Shown: one piece after another, positions 33,315-43,306 of the stretch | Layout of the letters: the number at the start of each line of letters is the position of its first letter | Position numbering within the stretch: position 1 is the stretch's first letter | Origin: Evernia prunastri | Taxonomy: Eukaryota; Ascomycota; Lecanoromycetes; Lecanorales; Parmeliaceae | Assembly: GCA_003184365.1 (NCBI GenBank) | Contig: NKYR01000101.1 | Span: forward strand, 481 to 64,480 | Reading direction: 5' to 3' | DNA: 64,000 nt | Made by a program: the position numbers and the translations under genes | Notes under the pieces: generated by a model | The model's database searches: none | Told to the model about the DNA's origin: nothing | Seen by the model: only the letters and a program-made list of their open reading frames with translations

Positions 33315-34964
33315 ATGGAGGGTTCCGGGGCACACAAAACGCAGCCGAATCCTCACACACTTCCAGATGACTATCCCATCGAATGGCTACCAGAAGCAAA
33401 GCAGCTATATTATCAGGAACTGCCTCCGTTCGTCGAGCCGAATCGTGGTAATTGCAGTGCCGGTGTTCGCAGACCCGTAACTCTTCGAGCTTCCGAAGAC
33501 CAGCAGCAAGGGCTACCGGTGGAGGCGGAATTGACTTGTTGGTCTTGGAACAGCTACTTCACCTTCTGCACCGTTGACATCGGAGGTCGAAGACTCATCG
33601 TGAAAGGGAACTCCTCTGACCGCTATTGTTCCTACCGGAGCTGGCTTGGTCCTGTCAGAGGGTTCTCATACCAACCAGTCGCTTTTGGGCCGTGGCAGAT
33701 AGATCCAGAAGGCCTCGAACGGCCCAAGTCCGGATTAAGGACGCAGCATGAATATTACGTCCAGACGATGTCCAACCCATATTACATTAGGTCTCCTACC
33801 CAACCTTATTCCCGTGTCCAACCAACGTCGGTGTGGAATCACGATATGACAGAGCCAGCGCGGCGACAATCCGATGTTCCCTTGATGTACCCTTCAAGTC
33901 CATCCTCGGCAGGTCCAGCCAATTTGAGCCCAAGATACGGTCGGCGTCAACAAGTCGCCCAAGAAAAGCAACATCACCCCGATACAGAACCCTCAGCGAC
34001 TCCGTCGCCTAAGAACATTCGAAAGCCAATACAGGCCAGGAATCGTGACGTGCAGGTCCCCTCTGCCACGAAACGCCGCGATAGCCAGCACGACGTTCGG
34101 GCGTCAATTGAGGAGGTGCCTTCTTCAGGGCCAAAACCCGATGAATCATCTCCAAAGGGGCGTGAGCAGCACTCCCCGTCTGGGTCATGCGAGCTCGTGC
34201 AGAGATCCCCATCAGATGATCTTTCGGATCCGCCACCGGAGGATGAAGATGACCAGGGCATGAACTTCGAACCCATCGAGGACAGTGCAAATGCAACTCA
34301 GGACCAACCTCCTGCAGCGATTGAGCGCAGCCGCGAAAGGGCAGCTAGCAGACAGCCACGCGGAGACACTGCAGACGCTCCGACAGCCCACAGACCGCAG
34401 AAACGGGCACATGATTTCATACAAGGCGATTCTCCTCCAAGGCAACCAAGGAAGCGCAGGCGCGAAACCTACATCCCCGGACCCCACACCTCCACCTCGC
34501 CCCAGCTCTCCGCGGCCATGCCTTCCCCCTCCGCCCGCGCCTCCCCCCACCTTCCACCCTCGGCATCCTCGCACGACCCGTCCCGATTCCCCACCCCCAC
34601 CTTCTCCTCAAACCCCCACTCGTCCACCTCGCTCTCCTCCCCCTCCTCCCCCCTCGCCCCGCACAAACAAGCCCGCACGACCCTCTTCGTCGCCATCCCC
34701 CTCTCCACCGACACCGTGCCCCTCAAACTCCGCTCCTGCATGACGCTGCCGGCGCTCTTCGCGTCCGTCCTCGCGGTCGGCGCCATGCCGGGGGACGCCG
34801 TCTCGGGCATCAGGGCCACGTTCGACTGGTTCGGCAGGGCGATCCTGCTGAAGCGGGATCTGGAGGATACGTTCGAGGTCCTGTTGGAGATTGTGGACGG
34901 GGCGCCGTGCTGGGGGGAGAAGGAGGGGAGGTGTGGCGTTGCGGTTGAGGTTGTGCTTGTGTGA
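33315..34964 (+). CDS. Uncharacterised nuclear-type protein
   Basis: 549 aa, single exon; no family recognised. The N-terminal 140 residues are aromatic/Cys/Trp-rich and look folded (ELTCWSWNSYFTFCTVDIGGRR, YCSYRSWLGPVRGFSYQPVAFGPWQ). The middle 280 residues are hydrophilic and disordered, with a bipartite nuclear-localisation-like cluster (RPQKRAHDF ... RQPRKRRRETY) at about residues 355-385. A Ser/Pro-rich stretch follows, then a compact C-terminal domain (ARTTLFVAIPLSTDTVPLKL, GIRATFDWFGRAILLKRDLEDTFEVLLE). A single-exon span with both ends folded argues for a real gene. Nuclear location is inference. Confidence 0.65.
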   Translation: MEGSGAHKTQPNPHTLPDDYPIEWLPEAKQLYYQELPPFVEPNRGNCSAGVRRPVTLRASEDQQQGLPVEAELTCWSWNSYFTFCTVDIGGRRLIVKGNSSDRYCSYRSWLGPVRGFSYQPVAFGPWQIDPEGLERPKSGLRTQHEYYVQTMSNPYYIRSPTQPYSRVQPTSVWNHDMTEPARRQSDVPLMYPSSPSSAGPANLSPRYGRRQQVAQEKQHHPDTEPSATPSPKNIRKPIQARNRDVQVPSATKRRDSQHDVRASIEEVPSSGPKPDESSPKGREQHSPSGSCELVQRSPSDDLSDPPPEDEDDQGMNFEPIEDSANATQDQPPAAIERSRERAASRQPRGDTADAPTAHRPQKRAHDFIQGDSPPRQPRKRRRETYIPGPHTSTSPQLSAAMPSPSARASPHLPPSASSHDPSRFPTPTFSSNPHSSTSLSSPSSPLAPHKQARTTLFVAIPLSTDTVPLKLRSCMTLPALFASVLAVGAMPGDAVSGIRATFDWFGRAILLKRDLEDTFEVLLEIVDGAPCWGEKEGRCGVAVEVVLV

Positions 34965-35340
34965 GGTGGGGGGAGGGGGGAGAGGGCCTGGGTGGCGGTT
35001 CAAGTACGGATTTGAATGGAGGATTAGGATAATAAGGGAGGTGGTCAGGGTGTGGCCCGGTTAATAGTTTAATGTTCGAGCATGCGATTTGCGGTAATGC
35101 GGTGCGATGGCGTTACTAGATTGCGAGGTCAGCACGGCTTCGATTTTCACTATCTATCCATCCGTGTACCTGGCCGGCCACGGACATGCTCATCGGAGAG
35201 CTTAGGTAGATAGGCATAATGATGTGGCGCGCAGTAGAGCGAGGAAGCGGATTCGTTAATGATTTGGGTATTGAAGACAGATGGCGTGGTGGAGTCTACG
35301 GGCTCGAGTCGCTTTGAGTTGAGATGTCATTCATTAAGCG
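34965..35340. other. Intergenic region between convergent genes
   Basis: 3' flanks of two convergent genes. Nothing recognised. Confidence 0.5.
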
Positions 35341-36486
35341 TCAAGAGAACACTTTAAAGAAGCCCCATAGTCCAAGCCCGCTCAGTACAGGAATCGTTAC
35401 ATTGTCGTCCCATCCGAATAGATCGACGACTTCGCTCGCGCTCGCGACGAGTCCGCTCCAGAGACTCACTATGCCTAATGCTACCAATCCCCCCACCGCA
35501 CCCTGGTCTTCCCGCAAGCCAATGGTGTCTTTCACGGCCCCAGGCAGGCCCAACTGCCCCTTGAACATGAAACCCTCGTCTCCATGCCCGTAGCTGGGGA
35601 CCGCCCACCCCCAGAAGATGACCGCTGTAATCATCCCTACGACTGCCGCCGACGCACTTCCCGCTAGGCTCTTTCCCCGCCGTAATCGCGGCGTGTAGCG
35701 TCCCCATAGCCGTCCGAAGGTACTAGCTGCCGTATCACACCAGCTAAGCAGCAGCACAGACATGACGCTCACATCTTTCGGGAAGAAGCGCAGTACTGTC
35801 CATGCCCCTAACAGATACCATATGACGCCATTGTACCCATCTACTTCACTTTCGCGCATCAGGGCCCCTAGCACTCGAATGTAGAATCGGTTGAAAGCTG
35901 GAAAGGTATGCCGCGCATAGTCGGCGCTGGCGATTGGTATCAGTGCGCCTAGCAGCCAGGGATGTATCGATGCGGCGGAAGTCCCGCGTGTGTAGAGGTG
36001 GAGGGTAAAGAAGCCGATGGAAACGTGGAGGGCTTTGCGTGGGATTTCGTGCCGGTGAACGAAGGAGCGCCAGTGTCTATGGATAGGAATGAGACCGAGG
36101 GGCGAGGGGGACCGGGATAAGGAGCGCCAGTAGGAGGAGGCTGACGAAGCGGCGGAGGAAGGAGAGAGATGGCCGTTAGAGTCGGCAACCGTGCCATCAG
36201 GGGGCTTCTTTGTAGGTTGAAACGCTTTTGAGGCTGCGACCTCTTTCTGTCGTTTAGCGTGAGTCTTTGGACTCCGGCTGCGAGCTCGAGCGCGCTTTTC
36301 GAGGCTGGAGTCTGAGGAGGGGGATTCTGGTTCTGAATCTTCGGATATTGGAGAAGGAGAGTTGTGTCTCTTGGCGGTGGCAGAACGTGTTATGGGAGCG
36401 AAGTAGCTATCGCGGTGACTTTCGGTGGGAGTAGGCGTAGGAGAGATGATCCGAGGCGTGCCGGGTGTTTGGAATTGTTGTGACAT
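35341..36486 (-). CDS. DGK1: CTP-dependent diacylglycerol kinase Dgk1
   Basis: ER/nuclear-envelope membrane enzyme that phosphorylates diacylglycerol with CTP, opposing the Pah1 phosphatase. 381 aa from the ATG at 36486; the frame is open to an ATG at 36582, but the shorter start gives the usual disordered, phospho-site-rich N-terminus (MSQQFQTPGTPRIISPTPTPTE). Seen: a basic segment (KRARARSRSPKTHAKRQK), the family motif HEIPRKALHVSIGFFTLHLY, and WCDTAASTFGRLWG with the CDTxAS-x-x-GR signature holding the essential Asp. About six hydrophobic helices follow (ALIPIASADYARHTF, VIWYLLGAWTVLRFF, AAVVGMITAVIFWGW, LVALGIVSLWSGLVASASEVVDLFG). It is divergent to the SPB4 gene. Confidence 0.9.
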   Translation of the reverse strand: MSQQFQTPGTPRIISPTPTPTESHRDSYFAPITRSATAKRHNSPSPISEDSEPESPSSDSSLEKRARARSRSPKTHAKRQKEVAASKAFQPTKKPPDGTVADSNGHLSPSSAASSASSYWRSLSRSPSPLGLIPIHRHWRSFVHRHEIPRKALHVSIGFFTLHLYTRGTSAASIHPWLLGALIPIASADYARHTFPAFNRFYIRVLGALMRESEVDGYNGVIWYLLGAWTVLRFFPKDVSVMSVLLLSWCDTAASTFGRLWGRYTPRLRRGKSLAGSASAAVVGMITAVIFWGWAVPSYGHGDEGFMFKGQLGLPGAVKDTIGLREDQGAVGGLVALGIVSLWSGLVASASEVVDLFGWDDNVTIPVLSGLGLWGFFKVFS

Positions 36487-37001
36487 GGCGAGAACGGCAG
36501 GAAAGGAATGGAAGGGTGGCAGCCCCAGGCTAGAAGCAAAGCTAGAGGAAAAGAGATTTCGAACGGAAGGATGAGTTGCCAAAAGTGAGTGGAGTGGGTG
36601 ATTTAGACGCTCGAGGCTCGCTATCTTGACGTTTTCTCTGCTTCACTGCCAGAGCGCGTGCTGCGTCATGACGCTCGGCATGGTCAAATGCACAGAGAAC
36701 CTCTGAGCATAGGGGAAGACTATTAAAGTCAACAGCATGGATACAGCTTTTGAAAGCTCGCTGGACTTCGCTGGGGTGGTTGAAAAAAAATAGGTCAATG
36801 ATGACAAGGAAACGGCCAAGTACAACATATTCGCCCAAGGATCGAGGCAAGGCTCGGCAAAGGTTGCTGCAGCGCTAGTAGATTAGATAACACTGGAATC
36901 TTCCTCGCCAAGACTCCAGCTTTTTGTGTTTCGACGACGCTGAATTGCGGAACGAGGTCCCAGTTACGCTCGGCTTTGCGACACCCTGATTTGAGGTGAA
37001 A
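36487..37001. promoter_or_regulatory. Divergent intergenic region, DGK1 and SPB4
   Basis: 515 nt between two divergently transcribed genes, part of it an open extension of the Dgk1 frame. No specific element identified. Confidence 0.4.
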
Positions 37002-39374
37002 ATGGCGCCAGAGATGCAGGCAGCATCCATGAAAGCTGCTGCCCCAACATTACGAGCTTGGGAGGCTCTCACGCCGCCGTTGGCTGAATGGATTCTCGAT
37101 GCTGTCTCTAGCATGGGCTTCAGGCGGTAATTGGTTTTCAAGCTTACGCCTTCAAGCAGAGATGCTGACTCTGGACGATGCTTAGGATGACCCCTGTACA
37201 AGCCAGTACTATACCCCTATTCATGAAGAATAAAGATGTGGTTGTAGAAGCGGTCACAGGTTCGTGTGTCTTGAGTGATATATCCTTTTCGGGATCAAGG
37301 CCTGAGTCACAAGAAGTTGCGGGAGCAAAAGAGCCCTTTCCACTCTGAGACCTTTCATCCCGAGACCTGTTTCAGAACCCAGCCTCTTGCCTCGCAGAAG
37401 CAATGCTGACTGCGAATCTTTATAGGCTCTGGGAAAACGCTGGCGTATTTGATTCCAGTTCTGGAGAAGCTTTTACGATCGGAGGAGCAGATCAAAAGAC
37501 ATCACGTAGGAGCCATTATTTTATCACCAACAAGGTGAAGAAAAAGGAAGCGGACACGACTACATTTGTGCTGAAAGGTCTAGGGAATTGGCCACGCAGA
37601 TCTATGGCGTTCTGCAATCGTTGCTGGCTTTCCATGGGCCTTCTGCCGTGGAAATAAAATTTCTCGAAGAGACTGACCCTGCGGAGCCCGAGAAACAAAC
37701 GTCTTCATCTTCAAACCGGAAAGTTGTTGCACAGCTCCTCGTCGGCGGTGATACTTCAACATCTCAGGATCTAAGCTACTTCATGAATCACAGCCCAGGC
37801 TTGCTTGTGGGAACTCCCGGACGGCTACTAGAGCTTTTATCATCATCACACGTCAAATGCCCACAGTTATCTTTCGAAGTCCTTGTGCTAGACGAAGCAG
37901 ATAGACTGTTGGACCTTGGGTTTCGGGAAGACCTCCAGAAGATACTGGGAAAGTTGCCCAAACAAAGGCGTACGGGCCTATTCTCTGCCTCCGTCAGCGA
38001 GGCGGTAGGAGAAATTGTCAGAGTGGGCCTGCGGAACCCCGTGAAGATTGCTGTCAAAGTCAAGGGAATAGATGGCGGGCAGGACAGAAGGACGCCGTCC
38101 AGGTAAGCACGAAACGTATCTTTACGTAGCCGCGGAGGACGATCTAACGCACTCTAGTCTTCAGATGAGCTATCTCCTCACCCCTGCTTCCCATAAGTTT
38201 CCCGCAGTCTCCAAGATCCTCTCAGCACTAGAGCCCACCCCGAACAAAACAATCATTTTTCTGTCCACCTGCGCCGCGGTTGATTACTTTCAGCACGTGC
38301 TTTCAACTCTTCCGGGGCTGAATCGTGAATTCTTTACTCTGGTTCCGCTTCATGGAAAGCATCCTGCAAAGGCCCGCAACAAGAATCTCGCGGCGTTTGT
38401 CAACTCGAGCACGCCTTCGATTCTTTTGACCACCGACGTTGCAGCTAGGGGGCTTGACATTCCTCAAACGGATCTTGTGATCCAAGTCGATCCACCGAGT
38501 GATCCAAAGGTTTTCTTGCATCGTTGTGGGTATGTATTATGAGCTAAATCCTTTCCAGACAGTTTCCGAGAATGCATGTTCCCTTATGCCTCTTCGAACT
38601 GTCTCATTCCTTACGCTTTTGAGAAGAGATGCTGACTCCAAGATCTCCAGGCGATCTGGGCGAGCTGGTCGTAAAGGCTTAAGTGTGGTATTTCTACAGC
38701 CTGGGCGGGAAGAGGACTACATTCCGTTTCTCGAGGTCCGCAAGACACCAATCACCCCGCTGACGACGCCTAATCTCGATGTCACCGATGAAGATGCTCG
38801 AGCTGTAACAAAGGCAATGAGGCAAACAGTTTTGCTAGACCGTGCTTTAAATGATAAAGCAAAGCGCGGCTTTGTGTCATGGGTCCGATCATACAGCAAG
38901 CATCAAGCGAGCAGCATCTTTCGGGTCGGCGATCTAGACTGGGAGGATCTAGGAAATGCGTGGGGATTGCTCAAGCTTCCCAAGATGCCAGAGCTGAAAA
39001 ATTGGGAGGGCGACAGGTCTCTGGGCGTGGACGTAGACTGGGATGCTTATGCATACAAGGATAAGAAGAGGGAGGACATGAGGAGACAGGCGTTAGCGGA
39101 GAAGAACGAAGCATCTCTCACATCGGACAGGGCTCCTCCCCGGCCGACAGAGAAGAAGCAGCCGAAGCGGGCGTGGAGCGACAAGCTCGATGCACGGGAG
39201 GAGAGGGAGATGAGAAGGAGCAAGAAGCGTACGAAGCGAGACTGGGAGCGGTGGGAGAAGATGACTCCTGCCGAGCGCGAGAAGCAACGGGAACTGGAGT
39301 GTATGATTGATGAAGTCAGAGCGAGGAAGGCGGAAGAGGACAAGTTTGAAACGTTCGAGGGCTTTGACGATTGA
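37002..39374 (+). CDS. SPB4: DEAD-box rRNA helicase Spb4
   Basis: Nucleolar ATP-dependent RNA helicase required for 60S ribosomal subunit assembly (27S pre-rRNA processing). Six exons: 37002-37126, 37186-37259, 37426-37534, 37584-38102, 38158-38529, 38651-39374; 640 aa. Motifs: Q-motif region MGFRRMTPVQASTIP, motif I AVTGSGKT split by the 166-nt second intron, Ia SPTRELA across intron 3, Ib TPGR, II DEAD in LVLDEADRLLDLGF, III SAS (usually SAT), IV FLSTCAAVDYF, V TTDVAARGLDIP, and VI HRCGRSGRAGR across intron 5. The C-terminal extension (RSYSKHQASSIFRVGDLDWEDLGNAWGLLKLPKMPEL) is the Spb4-specific DUF4217 region, and the Lys/Arg/Glu-rich tail is also usual. Several introns fall inside helicase motifs, so each splice junction is checked by motif continuity. 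Confidence 0.93.
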
Positions 39375-39603
39375 GTCTTCCTATCTATCGTACCGTAAGA
39401 ATACCACTGCTCAGTCTGCCTTCGCTGACGCACATAATGCCAATGCAGCAGGCGTTTGTCTCGTATCTCATGCTTCCTCTCTTCGTTGCTAATGTTGAAT
39501 GCCAATGTTTGATCTCCAACAACCTGATCCAGCGCACAAAGACACCTCCTCTATTGATGTTAATGAATCGATAGGCGTAGACCTGTACCGCACACGCATA
39601 TTC

Positions 39604-40691
39604 TCAGCATCCGAGATACTTGCGACGAACACCTTTGTCATCCCATCCAATCCTGCCATCACTGAACAGTTCCTCCCACTCGGACTGGCTGGGCACTCGA
39701 CCACTAGATGCCAATAGGTCAGCATCCACAATTCCATACTCGACACCAGAAAGCAGCTGTTTACTGACCTCTTCTTTTCCCAAGTCTGCCCGCCGACGCC
39801 CCATCCTTCTTCGTGCTGCACGCCCGTCTCCTTCACCGGTTCAGCCCCCTCCTTCTCTTTCCCCTTGCCGCCCGCACTCCCCCCCTCTTGGAACTGCACA
39901 ACCCTCCTGACGACGACTTTCTCCGCCCCATCGCTCCCATCGCCCTGGTCGCTCTGCTTGCTGAACGCCTTCTGAACCCGTCCATACTCCTCCCGTTGCC
40001 AGTAGACCGTCCGCTCGATCTCCCGGCGCCACTTCTTCATCCCCTTGATCCGCTCCCGCAGGTCGCGCACGCTGCAGTTCTCGTTGACCCGCTCCTCCCT
40101 GCTCTTGCCGCCCAGGTTCAGCCCTTTGAGGAACACCTCCGGCACCCTGCTCTCCCCGCTCGGGACCCTGCTGTGCCCGCCGCCGCCGCCGCCACTCCCG
40201 TCGCCTCGAACTATGCTGCTGCCCGCGTTGACGCCGCGGTACTGGCCCGGCGACACGGGCGCGACGCTCGCGGCGGGCACGGTCGGGTTGTTCTCCTTCC
40301 ACAGCGCCCGCGCCCGCTCGGCCGCCTCCCGGCCCGCCCGCTCCAGGCCGTCCTCCTTCTCGATTTGCGTGTTGACGTCGTGGATCAGCCGCGCGAGCAC
40401 GATGCCGTCCATCTCGAGCCACTCGTTCACGCTCTCGGCGCGGTCCGCCAGCTTCTGCAGCTGCGACGCCCGCAGGTTCAGCAGGCCTTCGAGCGCGTCG
40501 GCGCTCGTGGGTAGAGGGTCCGTGTGAGGTGTGCCGGCCCTGGGGGAGGTGGGGCTCGGGCTCGGGAGCGAGGAGGGCGATGTGGGTGAGTTGGTGCGGG
40601 ATGGGGGGGTCGAGAGGGGTTTCTGTGGTGACGGGGGGTCAGTGGTTGGGTCTTTGTGTTTGAGGAGGATCCGGGGGAGGAAGGGGGACAT
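39604..40691 (-). CDS. Conserved-looking fungal protein with helical core, function unknown
   Basis: 340 aa from two exons (40691-39769 and 39703-39604). The 65-nt intron has donor gtcagt, branch gctgacc and acceptor ctag. Splicing gives a compact ending WEELFSDGRIGWDDKGVRRKYLGC, more protein-like than the unspliced read-through, so I prefer it. The N-terminus is Ser/Pro-rich. A helical segment (ADALEGLLNLRASQLQKLADRAESVNEWLEMDGIVLARLIHDV) is followed by a Gly-rich linker and a second helical, basic segment (SVRDLRERIKGMKKWRREIERTVYWQREEYGRVQKAF). The frame is open upstream of the chosen ATG, but the added residues are His/Thr repeats. I do not recognise the family; coiled-coil pairing with a partner is inference. 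Confidence 0.65.
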
Positions 40692-41450
40692 GGTGGTGGT
40701 GGTGGTGATGGTGGTGGTGTCGGTGGTTGGAGATGTTGTGTGGAGGAGAGGTTGGGAAGAGTGGTGGAAGAGAACGGGGTGATGTGTTCTTTCCATTGAG
40801 TATTGAAGTGAGATGGTGAGAGGATGAAGACGGCAGGAGCGTTCATCTTCAGCGATCAATGGAGCATGCTCGGAGGGAAGTAGCCGCTGGAAGGAACAAA
40901 ACCTCCTGTCCCAACCCTGCAACTTCCTCCCTTTGGCAGGAACGCTCAGGCATACTCGATTCCCGGCTGTCGCTCGAGAGCCCCCTCTTCATCAGCGGCG
41001 ATGAACCGCGATGATGCGGAGGAGGAAAGTAGCCGTCAGAAGCTTTTGCTCCTACTCTTCATCCTGCTTCCTCTGCCAGCACTCAAGCATCCTCTCAGAA
41101 GAAAAGAACATCCCCTCTTCGCTGTCAGCGATGAGGTCGAGCGAGATTCGGCAGACACAGGTGAGAGCATGGTGTCCGCTCCTGTTTGCTTGTGACTTTC
41201 TTCCCCTCCGCCAGCACTCGAGCAGCCACTCGCTCATCTGCAGCAGCGGTTGAGATGGTGGGGAAACACCAGTCCGCAGGCACTGGAGCAGCGAAGCAGT
41301 ATCACGCCTTGGCGATAATCGCTCTGTCCCCTGCCCTTTCACTCTCCCCTCTATCAACCACCCCCACCGACCCAATTGATCAACACCTTCCCATCCACAA
41401 TCCCCAATACCAATCAAACGCCACAAACAGACATATCGCACACGCAACGA

Positions 41451-41465
41451 CACACACACACACAC
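41451..41465. repeat. (CA)n microsatellite
   Basis: Seven and a half CA units. Confidence 0.9.
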
Positions 41466-42385
41466 GCAGAAAACAAAACGACGATGAAACACCACTTACC
41501 CTGTCTCCACCCCTCGTCTCACTGGCGCTCCGTTGCGTCAGCGTGCGGATGTAGTCCATGCTTCAGTCCCACGGCACTTGTGCTGTGTCTGTGCTGTGTT
41601 GGGTTTCGCTCATGGGAGGTGGGTGTGGGTGTCAAGTGGTTATTTGTGGGAGTTTGTGCTTGGTGTTGCTTGGATGCGGAATTGCGGTTGGTTGGATGGT
41701 TGGATAGATAGAAATAAAGAAGTAAGTAGCCAAGTTGCTGCAACGTGTTACGATTTGAACTGAAAGGCAAGGAGGGAAAGAAGGAGGAGGTCGAGAAGAT
41801 TGCCCGCGGGCCTTTGACGTTTGTTTGGCTGATTTTGCGATGTGGGATTGCTCTGGGGAAGTGGGGAAGTGTGGCGCTCAAAGTGACCCGGTTTGACACC
41901 AGTGGTGTAGCTGGGTTTGTACACTTCGCTGTGAACTTAACTAAACTCTACCTTACGCTGTCCACCATGCCTCTGAAGCTCTGATCTGATCTGATACCTC
42001 TCGCGGATCACAGTTACCCTGTCTGGCGATTCCCTACTCCAGAGGCATTAGTTGCGTCTTGCTGCTGCTGTATCTGTACCTGATTTGAATAAAAGCGAGC
42101 CACAGGCCCATTGGTACTACTCGCAGACTCCATGAATTGTGGAGCGAGGTCCTGCCTCTTTCAACCTGCAATTGCCTTTGCTAGGGAGAGCACTCAATCA
42201 GAGTTTACGACATTTGTGCACTAGGGTTCGTTGAAGAGGATGCATTGTAAGCGCTGCTGGGGGTATCTAATCTATGCTTTTTTTATCAACAATGACGCCC
42301 TGATGAACTCCTTGAATGAATGACACGCATGGACATCAGCTATCCAGAGCCAGCTCTGTAAACCTTTCCGTGAAAAACGTCTTCT

Positions 42386-42935
42386 CGAGCACCTTTGAAA
42401 AACAGTGAGATGGAGTGGCTGTCTGCGTCCGACTTTCGACGTACTGGTACAAGATGTGTGTTGATTCCAAGACCAGGTAAGAACGTATCTTCCCCCAATC
42501 ATGACATCTTGCTATTTTGAAGACAGCCCGGCCAACTTCACTGACCCCCCCTTGAAGATCTGTACACCGGCAAAACCTCATGCTGCGTAAAACTTTCCCG
42601 AGCACCTTTGAAACACAGTGAGATGAAACTGCTGTCTGCGTCCAGCAAGATGTATATTGATCAAGAGCGGAGTAGGAAAGTATCCAATCTTGACATCTTG
42701 CTATCTTGCAGACAGCCCGATCCACCTCACTGACCCTTGCAGATCTGTACACCGACAAAACCTCATACAGCGTAGAATTTTCCCGAGCACCTTTGAAACA
42801 CAGTGAGATGAAACCGGTGTCTGCGTCCAACAAGACGTATATTGATCAAGACCGGAGTAAGAAAGTATCCAATCTTGACATCTTGCTATCTTGCAGACAG
42901 CCCGGCCCACTCCACTAGCCCTCTCTAGTCGAACA
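42386..42935. repeat. Imperfect tandem repeat, three copies of about 185-215 bp
   Basis: Copies start at about 42386, 42599 and 42784 with cgagcacctttgaaa. Each carries in order an AAACAGTGAGATG-like block, tctgcgtcc, ttgatc/attcc, gtaagaaagtatc-like, tgacatcttgctat and gacagcccg. Copies 2 and 3 are closer to each other; copy 1 is more diverged and longer. No coding function seen; all frames are short. Confidence 0.85.
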
Positions 42936-43306
42936 TTGTAAAGGTCCTCGGCGGCGATTGAGCGCACACGTGGCTACTTCCCTAGACTCCAGCATTGAGT
43001 CCAGGATTAACCAATCCCAAGCCCCCGCCTAACAACGCCAAGGCAAAGCTAGAGCGGGGAGATGAAAGCGTGCTGTTTGAGAAGAAAGAAGATGTGATGA
43101 GGTTCGTCGAGTCGTTGAAGACCGAGCATATGAAGCTGCCGTTGGTAATCGTAACTTAGTAGAAATACAATGCCGAATGTCGATAATTGCTGTATGTTTT
43201 TGGGACGCCGAGAAAAGACCGCGCTGTGAATCTCGAACCCTTCCGTCAGGATCAGGATCTCCTTCCATCCTTTGCCCCGTATCGTACAAATACACGTCAT
43301 GCTGCC

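Larger units (their letters stand above)
40692..43306. other. Long gene-poor region with a CA tract and a tandem satellite
   Basis: No gene that I can support across 2.6 kb. Open frames are short, overlapping and lack domains; several exist because of simple or tandem repeats. It contains a CA microsatellite and an imperfect three-copy tandem array. Confidence 0.5.

Noticed and set aside
39813..40514. 233-codon plus-strand frame opposite the helical protein gene
   Set aside because: Pro/Leu/Arg-rich shadow of a GC-rich region; the minus-strand frame has coherent helical segments and a consensus intron.
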